Positions 41,823-50,813 of a stretch of DNA of 64,000 nucleotides are shown piece after piece (the stretch's first letter is position 1; the number at the start of each line of letters is the position of its first letter). Both the position numbers and the translations under genes were made by a program. The stretch comes from a bacterium. GTDB lineage: Bacteria; Cyanobacteriota; Vampirovibrionia; Obscuribacterales; Obscuribacteraceae. Under the pieces are notes generated by a model, which saw only the letters and a program-made list of their open reading frames with translations, made no database searches and was not told the origin of the DNA. The stretch covers positions 62,001 to 126,000 of the forward strand of contig JAGOSY010000010.1 of the NCBI GenBank assembly GCA_018062085.1, given 5' to 3'.

Positions 41823-44417
41823 ATGAAACCAGTCCGCCACAAGGAGGCTAAATCTGAGCAAGCCAAACTTGTGGTGGATGACCTGCCTCTGGCTTCGGAC
41901 CCCAGCCCAGAATCAGTAGAAAGCTCACTAGAAGAATCAAAAGGCGAAAAACCAGATCCCGACATCGGTCGCATCATTGCCCAGCAATATCAGCTACTTG
42001 AGCGCATCGGTGAAGGGGGCATGAGCACTGTTTATCGCGCTAAGCATCTGGCTCTAGAAAAGGAAGTAGCTGTGAAGTTATTGGCACAGCCACGAACAAA
42101 AGATCCAACAATATTAAAACGCTTCAAGCAAGAAGCAGTTGCCATCAGCAAACTCGACCATAGCAATATTGTCAGACTGCGCGACTACGGCATTGACAAC
42201 CAAGGCGAACCGTATCTTGTCATGGATTTGGTTGTGGGCCAGTCGCTGGCACAGCTTCTAGAAGCAAAACACAAATTCTCATTGCAAGACTCTTTCAGCA
42301 TCGTGAGCCAAACTCTCTCAGCTCTGGCTCATGCACACTCGCAAGAAATAGTGCATCGCGATATCAAACCTAGCAACATAATGATTAGCTTTGACACTGC
42401 TGGTAAACCAATTGTGCAAGTCGTAGATTTTGGTATCGCCAAGCTAAATGTAGTCAACGACACTAGCGTCTTAACTCGCACTGGTGACATGTTCGGCAGC
42501 CCACACTACATGAGCCCAGAACAATGCCTGGGCGACCCAGTTGACTGTCGCAGCGATCTCTACTCTTTAGGTTGCCTGCTCTACGAACTGCTAGAAGGTC
42601 ATCCACCCTATCAGGCAGACAATCTGCTGCGCGTCTTACACATGCATATTTCAGACAAGCCTCCTAAGTTGAGCGAAAACCCCTCAGCCAAATTGCCCGC
42701 CAACCTGCTCGATGGCTTTGTCGCAAAAGCCATGGCCCGAGAGCAAGCTAATCGATACGCCAGTGCCGAAGCCATGCAGAGCGATATAAATATCTTATTG
42801 CACGGCAATAGCAGCAGTTTGTCTTTTAGAAAAGGCGAAATTGAAAAGAACACAAAGACACAAGAGAACATCGCTCTGAATGCAAAGCTTGGTACCTACA
42901 TAGTGGCTGGGTTAATCGCTGTCTTCACCTGCTGTGCGCTAATGCTCTCCTATCTCAATCAAGGGCAAAACCCTCAAACTCAACTGCAATCGCTGGGCCG
43001 CATCGCCGCCACTCCAGCAAATCTTGTGCAAAAGCCCATTAGAGTCAACGATATTCGCTTTACAGATCGCGTAAGCAATCAGACCATGGGTACGACATTG
43101 CGCCACGACGGTCAAATTTTGCCGTCCCTGCACGCTATCATAGCGCCGGGGAGCCTAACTGGGACGAGACTTATCGCGCCCAATGTCAGCGATGAATTCT
43201 TATGGAGTGCCATCCCGGCAATCACACCATCTTATCGAGACCGAGTGCAATTTCTCGACCAGGCAGTAAAAAATATTGAAGGTAAGCCCCTTGCTTCTGT
43301 TCTGCCTGATGAAATCATCTACTACGCCCGTCATCTGCAACAAAGCGGTGATATAAATCGAGCCCTCAATCTCTACGATCAGTTATTAGAGCACCCAAAC
43401 CTAGATACAACAAAGCGGGCAGAAGTAAATAACTGGCGCGGTGACTGTTTCATGGACATGGGACTGCTCGCCCAAGCGGAACAGTGCTACAGAGAAGCGG
43501 CACCAATTCTTGCCAATTCAAAAGAACACAAAATTGATCGGGCCATACTCGACCTCAAGCACGCGTACTGCATGGCTGGCCCGCACAATGGTTTGGTACT
43601 GGAGGTTCACAGCGCTCTCAGCAATTCTACAGTTGCCTTTCCTCAAGGAGGCAGCGGAAATGTGGCGAAGGCAAAGGAGCTGAAGGCAAAAGCCATCAAA
43701 CAACTCTCAGAATTAGCAAAAGAGCAAGACACCAAAGCCAATTCAAGGGCATCACTGCCGGCCCACATAACAACAAAGCTGTATGCGGCACTCGGCTCAG
43801 CCTTGCTAGCCGACGGTCGATACGCAGAGGCTGTTGCAGCCTATGAAAAAGCTGACAACAATTTCGCTCAACAGACAAAGAGAAACAGCGCTTTCTTGCT
43901 TGACCATTACATACTGCGAGCCAATTTAGCCATGGCTCTGGCCAAGTCTGGGCAAGTCGACAAGGCCATCGACATAACTAATAACATAATTAAAATAATG
44001 AATACTCAGAACAAACATCACACACCATCGTCACTAGCAGGTGCCATCCTAGCTCCAACTATTCGCAACGAAATCTTGCCCCGCTTACATTATTCACTCG
44101 CTTGCTTCTACGAACTCAAATTGAAAGCAAACGGAAACTCGCAAAAAGACTCAAACAGCTCGGCCAATACCGTGCTCAAGCAGCGAGTTATGTCTAACTT
44201 AAGCACGGCCTTAGCCCTAGCCGAACCGACCTACCATGACACTCAGTTCAAAGGGGTAATCTGGGAAAAGATAGCGCACTTTAATAAACAGTTTGATCCA
44301 TCTAACACCGCCGCTCTAGAGCAAGCGAACAAAGAAATCAACGACATATTTACAGACCGACAACTGGTAAAATCGATTAGGCCAATGGTCATATGCGAAG
44401 ATGAAGCAGGCTTCTAA
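41823..44417 (+). CDS. Ser/Thr protein kinase with membrane helix and TPR region
   Basis: An 864-residue kinase. After 50 acidic residues the kinase domain shows GEGGMSTVYRAKHL (63-76), Lys85, HRDIKPSN (168-175), DFG (202-204) and SPHYMSPEQCLGD. One membrane helix lies near 352-375 (YIVAGLIAVFTCCALML). The outer or C-terminal 480 residues are helical with TPR-like units (INRALNLYDQLLEHPNLD, GLLAQAEQCYREAAPIL, GRYAEAVAAYEKADNNF, GQVDKAIDITNNIIKI). ATG with AAGGA about 11 bases upstream. It is divergent from the caspase-like gene with 187 bases between, and it is followed after 12 bases by a TPR gene, so it heads an operon. Confidence 0.9.
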   Translation: MKPVRHKEAKSEQAKLVVDDLPLASDPSPESVESSLEESKGEKPDPDIGRIIAQQYQLLERIGEGGMSTVYRAKHLALEKEVAVKLLAQPRTKDPTILKRFKQEAVAISKLDHSNIVRLRDYGIDNQGEPYLVMDLVVGQSLAQLLEAKHKFSLQDSFSIVSQTLSALAHAHSQEIVHRDIKPSNIMISFDTAGKPIVQVVDFGIAKLNVVNDTSVLTRTGDMFGSPHYMSPEQCLGDPVDCRSDLYSLGCLLYELLEGHPPYQADNLLRVLHMHISDKPPKLSENPSAKLPANLLDGFVAKAMAREQANRYASAEAMQSDINILLHGNSSSLSFRKGEIEKNTKTQENIALNAKLGTYIVAGLIAVFTCCALMLSYLNQGQNPQTQLQSLGRIAATPANLVQKPIRVNDIRFTDRVSNQTMGTTLRHDGQILPSLHAIIAPGSLTGTRLIAPNVSDEFLWSAIPAITPSYRDRVQFLDQAVKNIEGKPLASVLPDEIIYYARHLQQSGDINRALNLYDQLLEHPNLDTTKRAEVNNWRGDCFMDMGLLAQAEQCYREAAPILANSKEHKIDRAILDLKHAYCMAGPHNGLVLEVHSALSNSTVAFPQGGSGNVAKAKELKAKAIKQLSELAKEQDTKANSRASLPAHITTKLYAALGSALLADGRYAEAVAAYEKADNNFAQQTKRNSAFLLDHYILRANLAMALAKSGQVDKAIDITNNIIKIMNTQNKHHTPSSLAGAILAPTIRNEILPRLHYSLACFYELKLKANGNSQKDSNSSANTVLKQRVMSNLSTALALAEPTYHDTQFKGVIWEKIAHFNKQFDPSNTAALEQANKEINDIFTDRQLVKSIRPMVICEDEAGF

Positions 44418-44429
44418 CACAGGGACGCC

Positions 44430-45335
44430 ATGAAAAAAATTCACTGTAGTAAGTGTCTAAAATATAGTCGACTGCCCTTACTTTGGTCATTGTTACTGAT
44501 ATGCGCTTCAAATATTAACCAAGATAATGTTTTCGCCAGCAACTTTATCAACAGAGAAATTACGCCAAAACTAATTGCTCAAGTACCAGCTCAAACAACT
44601 TCTGAAAATAGGCTCAAAGAAAGAGCCGCACAAGAAGTAAGCGAAACCACCAAACAAATCAAAGCCGGTCAATCTGATTGGAAGATTTTCTATCGCAGAG
44701 CATCGGCCCTAGATGCTCTAGTACGTTACGAAGAGGCCTTAGAAGACCTAGAGAAATCAATTAAGCTAGGCCCCAAACAAATCGAACCACTTATACTGCA
44801 CGCCAAGCTTAGCCAAATTACAATGGACGACGAATCGGCAGCCGCCGATTACACTAAGGTAATTCAGCTGGCCCCGAACACAAGTTCTTTTTGGATGCTA
44901 CAGCGCTGCCACTGCTACGAATCGATGCTCAAGCCAGACTTAGCACTAGCTGATGCTCTCGGCTATATCAAAGGCCACCCAGAGCGCTACGACACAAATA
45001 TAGCCCGCATCATGGGCACGCTCTATCTAAAACTAGGCAAAAGTAAAGAAGCAGTAGAACACTTCTCTTACTGCCTAAAAGGCAACCCCAAAATGAGTAA
45101 AGTGCACGAGATGCGCGGCGACGCCTACATGCTCTTAAAAAACTACAATGCCGCTGCAGCTGATTACAGCCTTGAAATCGCACGCATACCAAACATAAAT
45201 ACAAAATTATACGTAAAGCGCGCAGAGGCCTACCGTAAAGGCGGACAACTGAAGAAAGCCGCAGAAGACGATATTAAAATCAAATCGGTCAGTAACGAAG
45301 TATTTGATATTGCCCCCTTTCGCAATAAGCAATAA
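44430..45335 (+). CDS. Secreted TPR protein
   Basis: 301 residues. The first 37 residues form a signal peptide (LPLLWSLLLICAS core). Four or five TPR units follow: YEEALEDLEKSIKLGPKQIE, DESAAADYTKVIQLAPN, KSKEAVEHFSYCLKGNPK, NYNAAAADYSLEIARIP, GQLKKAAEDDIKI. No catalytic domain. ATG 44430 is 12 bases after the kinase stop, so the two are cotranscribed; a TPR adaptor working with the TPR ectodomain of the kinase is an attractive but unproven idea. The acetyltransferase gene follows 23 bases downstream and may belong to the same transcript. Confidence 0.82.
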   Translation: MKKIHCSKCLKYSRLPLLWSLLLICASNINQDNVFASNFINREITPKLIAQVPAQTTSENRLKERAAQEVSETTKQIKAGQSDWKIFYRRASALDALVRYEEALEDLEKSIKLGPKQIEPLILHAKLSQITMDDESAAADYTKVIQLAPNTSSFWMLQRCHCYESMLKPDLALADALGYIKGHPERYDTNIARIMGTLYLKLGKSKEAVEHFSYCLKGNPKMSKVHEMRGDAYMLLKNYNAAAADYSLEIARIPNINTKLYVKRAEAYRKGGQLKKAAEDDIKIKSVSNEVFDIAPFRNKQ

Positions 45336-45358
45336 AGAGCAGCTAAAAGGAATTAGAA

Positions 45359-46234
45359 GTGCCACAAATCACTGACTGCAAAATTCGCCCGATGAGCCGC
45401 AAAGAATTTGATACCGCCGTGAGCTGGGCGGCAGCAGAAGGCTGGAATCCAGGTCATTTTGACGCCGATGTTTTCTGGCAAACCGACCCTGATGGTTTCT
45501 TTACGCTAGAACTAAATGGCGAAATGATTGGCTCGGGATCAGCCGTTAGCTATGATGGCCAATTTGGCTTTATGGGATTTTTCATCGTTAAACCAGAATA
45601 CCGAGGCAAAGGGATGGGTGGCCAGCTCTGGCTCACCATGCGCGACACCCTCAAGGCACGCCTAGCCCCTGGCACCGCTATTGGTATCGATGGCGTCTTT
45701 AACATGCAACAGTCTTATGCCAAAACTGGCTTTGTCTTTAGTCACCGCACCTTGCGCATGGAAGGTGTCGCACAAAGTATAGTGGACAACCGCGATAGCA
45801 GCGCCACGATTGCACCGGTCGCAGCTGCAGACATAAATTCACTAATAGACGCAGACGCACAATGGTTCGGCTGCAAGCGCCAGCGCTTTCTTAGCGCTTG
45901 GCTACAAATGAAAGATAGCCATAGCCTTGCCTACAGAACTGCATCCGAAACTTTAGGATACGGCACCATTCGCCCCTGTCAAAATGGATTCAAAATCGGG
46001 CCACTGTTTGCAACTACTTTAGAAATTGCCGACCAGCTCTACCTGGCACTGACTGCCAAAGTCGACGGTCAAGTGGTTTACTTAGACGTACCGGAGATTA
46101 ATCCTGCGGCCATAGCGCTGGCAAGCAAACACAAGCTCAGCGAGAGTTTCGGCTGCGCCCGCATGTATTTAGGACCAGCTCCAGCACTCGAATACAGTCA
46201 AATTTATGGTAGCACTTCATATGAACTCGGTTAG
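45359..46234 (+). CDS. GNAT-family N-acetyltransferase with C-terminal GNAT-like domain
   Basis: 291 residues. The first half is a GNAT fold: FFTLELNGEMIGSGSAVSYD, FGFMGFFIVKPEYRGKGMGG (about 77-96) with the acetyl-CoA loop R-G-K-G-M-G, and MQQSYAKTGFVFSHR. The second half (about 150-291) is a degenerate second domain seen in similar two-part acetyltransferases, ending with the FGCARMYLGP strand. The GTG start has AAAAGG 8 bases upstream. The substrate is unknown. It follows the TPR gene closely on the same strand. Confidence 0.85.
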   Translation: MPQITDCKIRPMSRKEFDTAVSWAAAEGWNPGHFDADVFWQTDPDGFFTLELNGEMIGSGSAVSYDGQFGFMGFFIVKPEYRGKGMGGQLWLTMRDTLKARLAPGTAIGIDGVFNMQQSYAKTGFVFSHRTLRMEGVAQSIVDNRDSSATIAPVAAADINSLIDADAQWFGCKRQRFLSAWLQMKDSHSLAYRTASETLGYGTIRPCQNGFKIGPLFATTLEIADQLYLALTAKVDGQVVYLDVPEINPAAIALASKHKLSESFGCARMYLGPAPALEYSQIYGSTSYELG

Positions 46235-46319
46235 TGTTTTTTTCAGCATTCTGATAGTTGAAATTTAGACATGCGAGAGATATGCTTACCTGCTCAAAAA
46301 CGACAAATTAGGAGAAATA

Positions 46320-46808
46320 ATGACAGACAAAGTCAAGGCCATCCCAACTGGAATGCACACGGTAACCCCTTACATGGTTCTCAGCGATGCTACTAAAGCA
46401 ATTGAGTTCTATAAGGCTGCTTTTGGTGCCGAACAAATTATGGTTCTGCACATGCCCGACGGCAAAAAAGTTATGCACGCTGAAATTAAAATTGGCGATT
46501 CAGTCATTATGATGGGCGAAGAATGCGCAGAGCGTGGCTGTGTCAGCCCAGAAACCGCAGGCAAAGTGACAAGCTCATTAATGCTCTATTGCGAAGATGT
46601 TGATGCTGCTTTTGCCAAAGCATTGAAAGCAGGATGCACAGTGAAGATGCCTTTGATGAACATGTTCTGGGGCGATCGCTACGGCCAATTATCCGATCCT
46701 TTTGGTCACATGTGGTCACTGGCTCAGCACGTTGAAGATGTAGCAGAGGCCGACATGCCCAAAAGAGCTGCCGAAGCCTTCAGGCAAATGGCTGCAGCCG
46801 GGAAATAA
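46320..46808 (+). CDS. VOC-family protein, PhnB-like
   Basis: A 162-residue glyoxalase/bleomycin-resistance fold. TPYMVLSDATKAIEFYKAAFGAEQI (18-42) is the first beta-alpha unit, then MHAEIKIGDSVIMMGEE and a second unit YCEDVDAAFAKALKAGC ending DRYGQLSDPFGHMWSLAQH. The form belongs to the PhnB/YdfO-like group of unknown substrate. GGAG 5 bases before ATG. The long hairpin at 46850-46899 probably ends its transcript. Confidence 0.85.
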   Translation: MTDKVKAIPTGMHTVTPYMVLSDATKAIEFYKAAFGAEQIMVLHMPDGKKVMHAEIKIGDSVIMMGEECAERGCVSPETAGKVTSSLMLYCEDVDAAFAKALKAGCTVKMPLMNMFWGDRYGQLSDPFGHMWSLAQHVEDVAEADMPKRAAEAFRQMAAAGK

Positions 46809-46849
46809 TACACAGCTCAAACGTTTAGAGTAATCCAGCAAAAATGATA

Positions 46850-46905
46850 ACAATGATAAAGCTCTGGGAACATCACTGACTCTAGAGCTTTATCGTTGTC
46901 TGTTT
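46850..46905 (+). terminator. Strong hairpin after the VOC gene
   Basis: Arms at 46850-46865 and 46884-46899 pair over 16 bp (one U-G) and continue inward with GGG/TCT, giving a stem of up to 19 bp with a 12-base loop. CTGTTTT follows on the plus strand. It is the longest stem I saw in the window. It ends 20-odd bases before the next ATG, so it may also act on the following gene. Confidence 0.55.
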
Positions 46906-46923
46906 TACAGTGGATACAAAACC

Positions 46924-47325
46924 ATGGGCAAAATTTTACTAACTCTAATCAGCACCTTCTTAATTTCGGCAAGCCCTGCCTTTGCAGACTCGCTCGAAGT
47001 AGTAGTGACCAACAACTTACCAACAGGTCCACTTTCTGACAGCATGGCCCGTTACAATCAATATTTGAGCCGCCTACTCTCAACGAGATTTACACCACCA
47101 CGCGGAAAAGATTCAAGAACAATAAGAGTTAGCTTTGTTCTTGACCGAAGCCTCAAGATGACAGACCCACAAATTGAAAAGTCGTCAAACTGGTCAGTGG
47201 CCGATGAATGCGCAATGAAAGCACTAAAGACGGCTTCGGAAGGTGGATACTTTCGTCCACTTCCCAAAGATGCACCATCACCGATAGCTTTCAGTGTTGA
47301 GTTCAAATATACAGTCGACAATTGA
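46924..47325 (+). CDS. Secreted orphan TonB-C-like protein
   Basis: 133 residues. A signal peptide (ILLTLISTFLISASPAFA) leads to a domain reading PPRGKDSRTIRVSFVLDRSLKMT, KSSNWSVADECAMKALKTA and YFRPLPKDAPSPIAFSVEFKY. This order (RFxP, V-x-F-x-L-x-x-x-x, a Ser-Ser, then D-x-x-A-x-x-A, FxPLP, V-x-F) is that of the TonB C-terminal fold, but the N-terminal anchor and Pro-rich region are absent. Such stand-alone domains are common in secreted proteins and probably bind peptides or glycans. ATG start. It converges on the TPR gene at 47340. Confidence 0.7.
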   Translation: MGKILLTLISTFLISASPAFADSLEVVVTNNLPTGPLSDSMARYNQYLSRLLSTRFTPPRGKDSRTIRVSFVLDRSLKMTDPQIEKSSNWSVADECAMKALKTASEGGYFRPLPKDAPSPIAFSVEFKYTVDN

Positions 47326-47339
47326 TGAAATCCCGTCAG

Positions 47340-48701
47340 TTAGGCCCGCTCCAACTTCCGCTCGATTTGCTTCTGCGCCATTTGTCTAGCCTTAGCGTGA
47401 CACTCAAGAATGCCGACAACATCAGGGTGATTGCGGCCAAGTATTTTTTCACTGATAGCCAATGCCTGCTGATAGAGCATAGCTGCTTCAGAATACTTAC
47501 CTTGGCGGTCGCATAAAAGAGCGAGGTTATTAGCAGCAAGGGCAACATCAGTGTGCTCTTGACCCAGCAGTGTCTCTGAAATCTGCAAAATTTGCTTACA
47601 GAGTGGCTCGGCTTTGTCAAATTTGCCGCGACGCCAATAAACTTCGGCCAAGCCCTCTAAAGTGGTGCTCAAACGAGGATCATCAAATCTGAATTCGCTA
47701 CTCTCATCAAGGGCACCCAACCACATGGCTTGGGCTTCCAGCACATTACCGAGAGCTAAGGCCCTAACACCACCAACTCTGAATTTCTCCCAATCAGAAC
47801 CATAATTAGTGCGGCTTTCTAACACCAAAGCCTCCATCTCTTTTGCCTCTTCCACTCGCGCTGTTTTTCTATAAACCTTGGCCAGCCATTCTGCCACATC
47901 AGCCACGTAAGAGTGAAACTGCCCTAGAGTTGCTTCACGAATAGAGAGCGCGCGCCTCAAATAAGGCTCAGCTAGGTCATAGCGCTTTTTGAAATAATAA
48001 AGGCGGCCGAGATTCTTCAATTCGGTAGACACACTTAAATGGGCGCTGCCACAGATACTTTCTCTGATGCGTAGGGCCTCCACTAGAAGCGGCTCCATTT
48101 CACTCAATTGTTCTTTGCGGCAATAAAGATCGGCCAACTTTGTCAGGGCATCAGCTACCGCTACGCTATCACTGCCGCCAGCCTGTTTAATTTGGCGAAT
48201 CTGCTGCTGGGCTGCCACGATTGCTTTATCAATGGGCTCGGTCTTAGTATGTGAGTGAGCGGCCGCATCCGCAGTGGCAGCCGAGTTAGTACCAGTGCTG
48301 GTATCGGAATCAGGAGACGTCGCACTGGCAAAAGCGTCCAGTACCCCGCCACTCTGAGGAAACGACTGCGTGGGCTCAAACATTGGTGTCAGTGCCGGAA
48401 TGCGATCGGTACTGACCTTAAGACTCTCCAAATCATCTTCTAAAGGAGCACCAAGCTTCTGATGAATACGATCAATTTGCTTGCCCACTTCAACAATTAA
48501 CTTTTGGTCTGGCGCTGGACGGGACTGCTCAATACTGAGTGCACGAAGCAAGTTCTCCTCAGCGTCAGAGAGGCGACCATCTTCCATAAAGGCTATGGCT
48601 AGCCTAATTAGAACTTTGGCGACCTGACGACTGTCGGGGCCGTGCATATTCTCTTGGAGCTTGAGAAATTGCTCCAGTTTATCAATCGATTCACTTTTCA
48701 T
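47340..48701 (-). CDS. TPR protein, kinesin-light-chain-like
   Basis: 453 residues from ATG 48701; the open frame continues upstream to 48977 but overlaps the divergent gene there. The repeats are of the long 42-residue type: AEENLLRALSIEQSR, LSEMEPLLVEALRIRESICG, DLAEPYLRRALSIREATLGQFH, KAEPLCKQILQISETLLGQEH and SEAAMLYQQALAISEKILGRNH. The pattern A-x-x-LYxxALxIxExxLGxxHPDV is the Kinesin-light-chain TPR. No signal peptide. It is a scaffold of unknown partner. It is divergent from the TPR gene at 48781, with 79 bases between the starts. Confidence 0.8.
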   Translation of the reverse strand: MKSESIDKLEQFLKLQENMHGPDSRQVAKVLIRLAIAFMEDGRLSDAEENLLRALSIEQSRPAPDQKLIVEVGKQIDRIHQKLGAPLEDDLESLKVSTDRIPALTPMFEPTQSFPQSGGVLDAFASATSPDSDTSTGTNSAATADAAAHSHTKTEPIDKAIVAAQQQIRQIKQAGGSDSVAVADALTKLADLYCRKEQLSEMEPLLVEALRIRESICGSAHLSVSTELKNLGRLYYFKKRYDLAEPYLRRALSIREATLGQFHSYVADVAEWLAKVYRKTARVEEAKEMEALVLESRTNYGSDWEKFRVGGVRALALGNVLEAQAMWLGALDESSEFRFDDPRLSTTLEGLAEVYWRRGKFDKAEPLCKQILQISETLLGQEHTDVALAANNLALLCDRQGKYSEAAMLYQQALAISEKILGRNHPDVVGILECHAKARQMAQKQIERKLERA

Positions 48702-48780
48702 GCGCCGCCGAAGATTCCCAACGATACTAAAACACTCTATTATTTGGTATATCACAAACCAGATAGTCCGGGTGGTAGAA

Positions 48781-49638
48781 ATGTCGATGCCCTGCGAAAG
48801 GTCAAAATTTAAAATCTTGGTCGTGACTATTACCATCAACTCTGCAATATTTGCTGCAATCAGCAGCGCCTGGGCAAACCCTCGTTCTGAGGCGCTGCTC
48901 CAGCAGGCGCTAAAAGAAGCCATGCTGCTAGATACGAAAGACGCAGCAGTAAAGCACATTGACCAAGCTATATCCATTAACCCGAAAAACCCAGTCTACT
49001 GGCGAGTTAAGGCTCAGATTCTTCAAGGACTTGAAGAAAGCGAAAAAGCATTGCCTTGCATTACAAAATCACTTGAGTTATATCCTCACTCGGCTGAAGC
49101 TTATTCAATAAAGGCAGACATTCTCGTCCGTTTAGGTCGCACGGATCAAGCACTTACTGCTATCGACCAAGCACTAAAATTAATGGACCACCCCAATCTT
49201 CACAGTGTGCGCGCATTCATTTTTAAAAATCAACGAAAATTCGATTTGGCCGAAAACGAACTCGATATAGTAATTAAAGCCGAGCCCAATAACTTAATTG
49301 CCCGGTCAGCACGAGCAAAAGTCGCGGCCCAACTTAAGCACTGGCAAAAGGCTATTGACGATTTAACTTTCGCCATGGCAAACGCGAAAAAGAAGAATTA
49401 TTCATACTACGAAAACTTGCTAGCTAGAGTTGAAGCCTATACAGCGACAAAGCAATACGACAAAGCCATTGCTGATTGCAAAGCCGGAATAGAAGGTCAA
49501 CCAGAGTTACCGCAATTTCACGTGGCCTTACTAAAAGTCTTTACTATGAACGGCAATAAAGCTGGGGCTGCCGGCGAGGCCAAGGCCCTTAGCGACATGG
49601 ATGTAGACTATCAGTCAGCCAAAAATTTTGGGTCATAA
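48781..49638 (+). CDS. Secreted or membrane-anchored TPR protein
   Basis: 285 residues. MSMPCERSKFKILVVTITIN and ISSAWA mark a signal peptide. Five or more TPR units follow: KHIDQAISINPKNPVYW, SEKALPCITKSLELYPHSAE, RTDQALTAIDQALKLMDHPN, KFDLAENELDIVIKAEPNN, KQYDKAIADCKAGIEGQPE. No other domain. ATG 48781 is chosen because upstream codons overlap the divergent gene and contain the signal peptide only from here. The downstream gene at 49663 is 24 bases away on the same strand. Confidence 0.78.
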   Translation: MSMPCERSKFKILVVTITINSAIFAAISSAWANPRSEALLQQALKEAMLLDTKDAAVKHIDQAISINPKNPVYWRVKAQILQGLEESEKALPCITKSLELYPHSAEAYSIKADILVRLGRTDQALTAIDQALKLMDHPNLHSVRAFIFKNQRKFDLAENELDIVIKAEPNNLIARSARAKVAAQLKHWQKAIDDLTFAMANAKKKNYSYYENLLARVEAYTATKQYDKAIADCKAGIEGQPELPQFHVALLKVFTMNGNKAGAAGEAKALSDMDVDYQSAKNFGS

Positions 49639-49662
49639 ATTCTTAGTCGCACCCCAATCAAT

Positions 49663-50790
49663 ATGGTAACAGCGTACATGCCTACAATTGATGCCCCTAA
49701 AATTGGCGACACTATCGACGTCCTTGATACGCCCTCAATTGTCATCGATTTGACAGCCATGGAAGAGAATATTGCCCGGCTAATGGTGCGCTTAGCCAGC
49801 AGCGGCAAACGGGTGCGCCCCCATCTCAAAACTGTCAAATCACCACACCTCGCACAAAAACTACTTGATGCCGGAGCGACAGGCTGCTGTGTTGCCAAAG
49901 TCAGCGAGGCCGAGGTAATGGCGCAAGCTGGCATAAGCGATTTGCTCATCACAAGCGAAGTTATGGGAGCGGTAAAAATTCAGCGGCTTCTAAACTTAGT
50001 TAGCCAATATCCTGATGTAAAAGTAGTAGTGGACAGTGCTGCTGGGGCCAAGGCACTAAACTCAGCAATAAGCGAAATGGCAAAATCCATAAAGCTACAA
50101 GTACTCATCGAACTGAACGTAGGGCAGAATCGCGCAGGAGTAGCAACGGGAGCCGAGGCCCTTAGCCTGGCTAGCTACATTACTAGCCTAGGATATCTGC
50201 GTTTAGTCGGCATACAAGGCTACGAAGGGCACCTACAGCATCTTGCAAGCGACGAGAGACAGCGGCTCTGCCGTGAGGCGATGAACAAACTCTGCGATAC
50301 AGTCAACCTAATTAGAGCAGCGGGAATGCCTTTGGAGATAGTCACCACCGGCGGCACCGGTACCTATGAAATATGCGCCCAATTTGATGCAGTCACCGAA
50401 GTACAACCGGGTAGCTTTGTCTTTATGGATGTGGCCTATCGCAACGCTATCGGTCCGCTCTACGCCAACGCTCTGTCTGTTATCTCTACGGTCATCAGTC
50501 GGCCGGTACCTGAGCGCGCCATAATCGATGCTGGGCTCAAATCGCTCTCTAATGATATGGGCAACGCTGAACTAAAAGACCATCCCACAGTCAGCTATCG
50601 CCCAGGCGGAGATGAACACGGCATCCTAACCTGTAGCGCTGACGATACAACTCTGGCCATTGGCGCCAGAGTAGAAATGATACCAAGCCATATCGATACC
50701 ACAGTCAATCTCTTTGACACTTACTATGGCATTCGCAATGGTATCATCGAAGAAATCTGGCCCATCCTCGCCCGGGGCAAGGTGCAATAG
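49663..50790 (+). CDS. D-threonine aldolase-like PLP enzyme
   Basis: 375 residues, fold type III (alanine-racemase barrel). The PLP lysine is Lys56 in RPHLKTVKSP, the hallmark of the D-threonine aldolase/D-serine dehydratase (DSD1) family. The C-terminal metal motif reads PSHIDTTVNLFD with H343 and D345. The H-x-D form is that of D-threonine aldolases; D-serine dehydratases use H-x-C. It should cleave D-3-hydroxy-amino acids to glycine and an aldehyde, with a divalent metal. ATG 49663 is used; ATG 49678 is an alternative. The substrate is inferred only from the motif. Confidence 0.83.
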   Translation: MVTAYMPTIDAPKIGDTIDVLDTPSIVIDLTAMEENIARLMVRLASSGKRVRPHLKTVKSPHLAQKLLDAGATGCCVAKVSEAEVMAQAGISDLLITSEVMGAVKIQRLLNLVSQYPDVKVVVDSAAGAKALNSAISEMAKSIKLQVLIELNVGQNRAGVATGAEALSLASYITSLGYLRLVGIQGYEGHLQHLASDERQRLCREAMNKLCDTVNLIRAAGMPLEIVTTGGTGTYEICAQFDAVTEVQPGSFVFMDVAYRNAIGPLYANALSVISTVISRPVPERAIIDAGLKSLSNDMGNAELKDHPTVSYRPGGDEHGILTCSADDTTLAIGARVEMIPSHIDTTVNLFDTYYGIRNGIIEEIWPILARGKVQ

Positions 50791-50813
50791 CAAGGGATAA
50801 GACCCAAGATGGC

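Noticed and set aside
41636..41977. N-terminal extension of the caspase-like protein frame
   Set aside because: This part lies across the divergent kinase gene start, is Ser/Arg-rich without pattern, and a signal peptide begins right after ATG 41635.
48702..48977. N-terminal extension of the TPR frame at 47340
   Set aside because: It overlaps the divergent TPR gene with its signal peptide; ATG 48701 starts a normal TPR protein.
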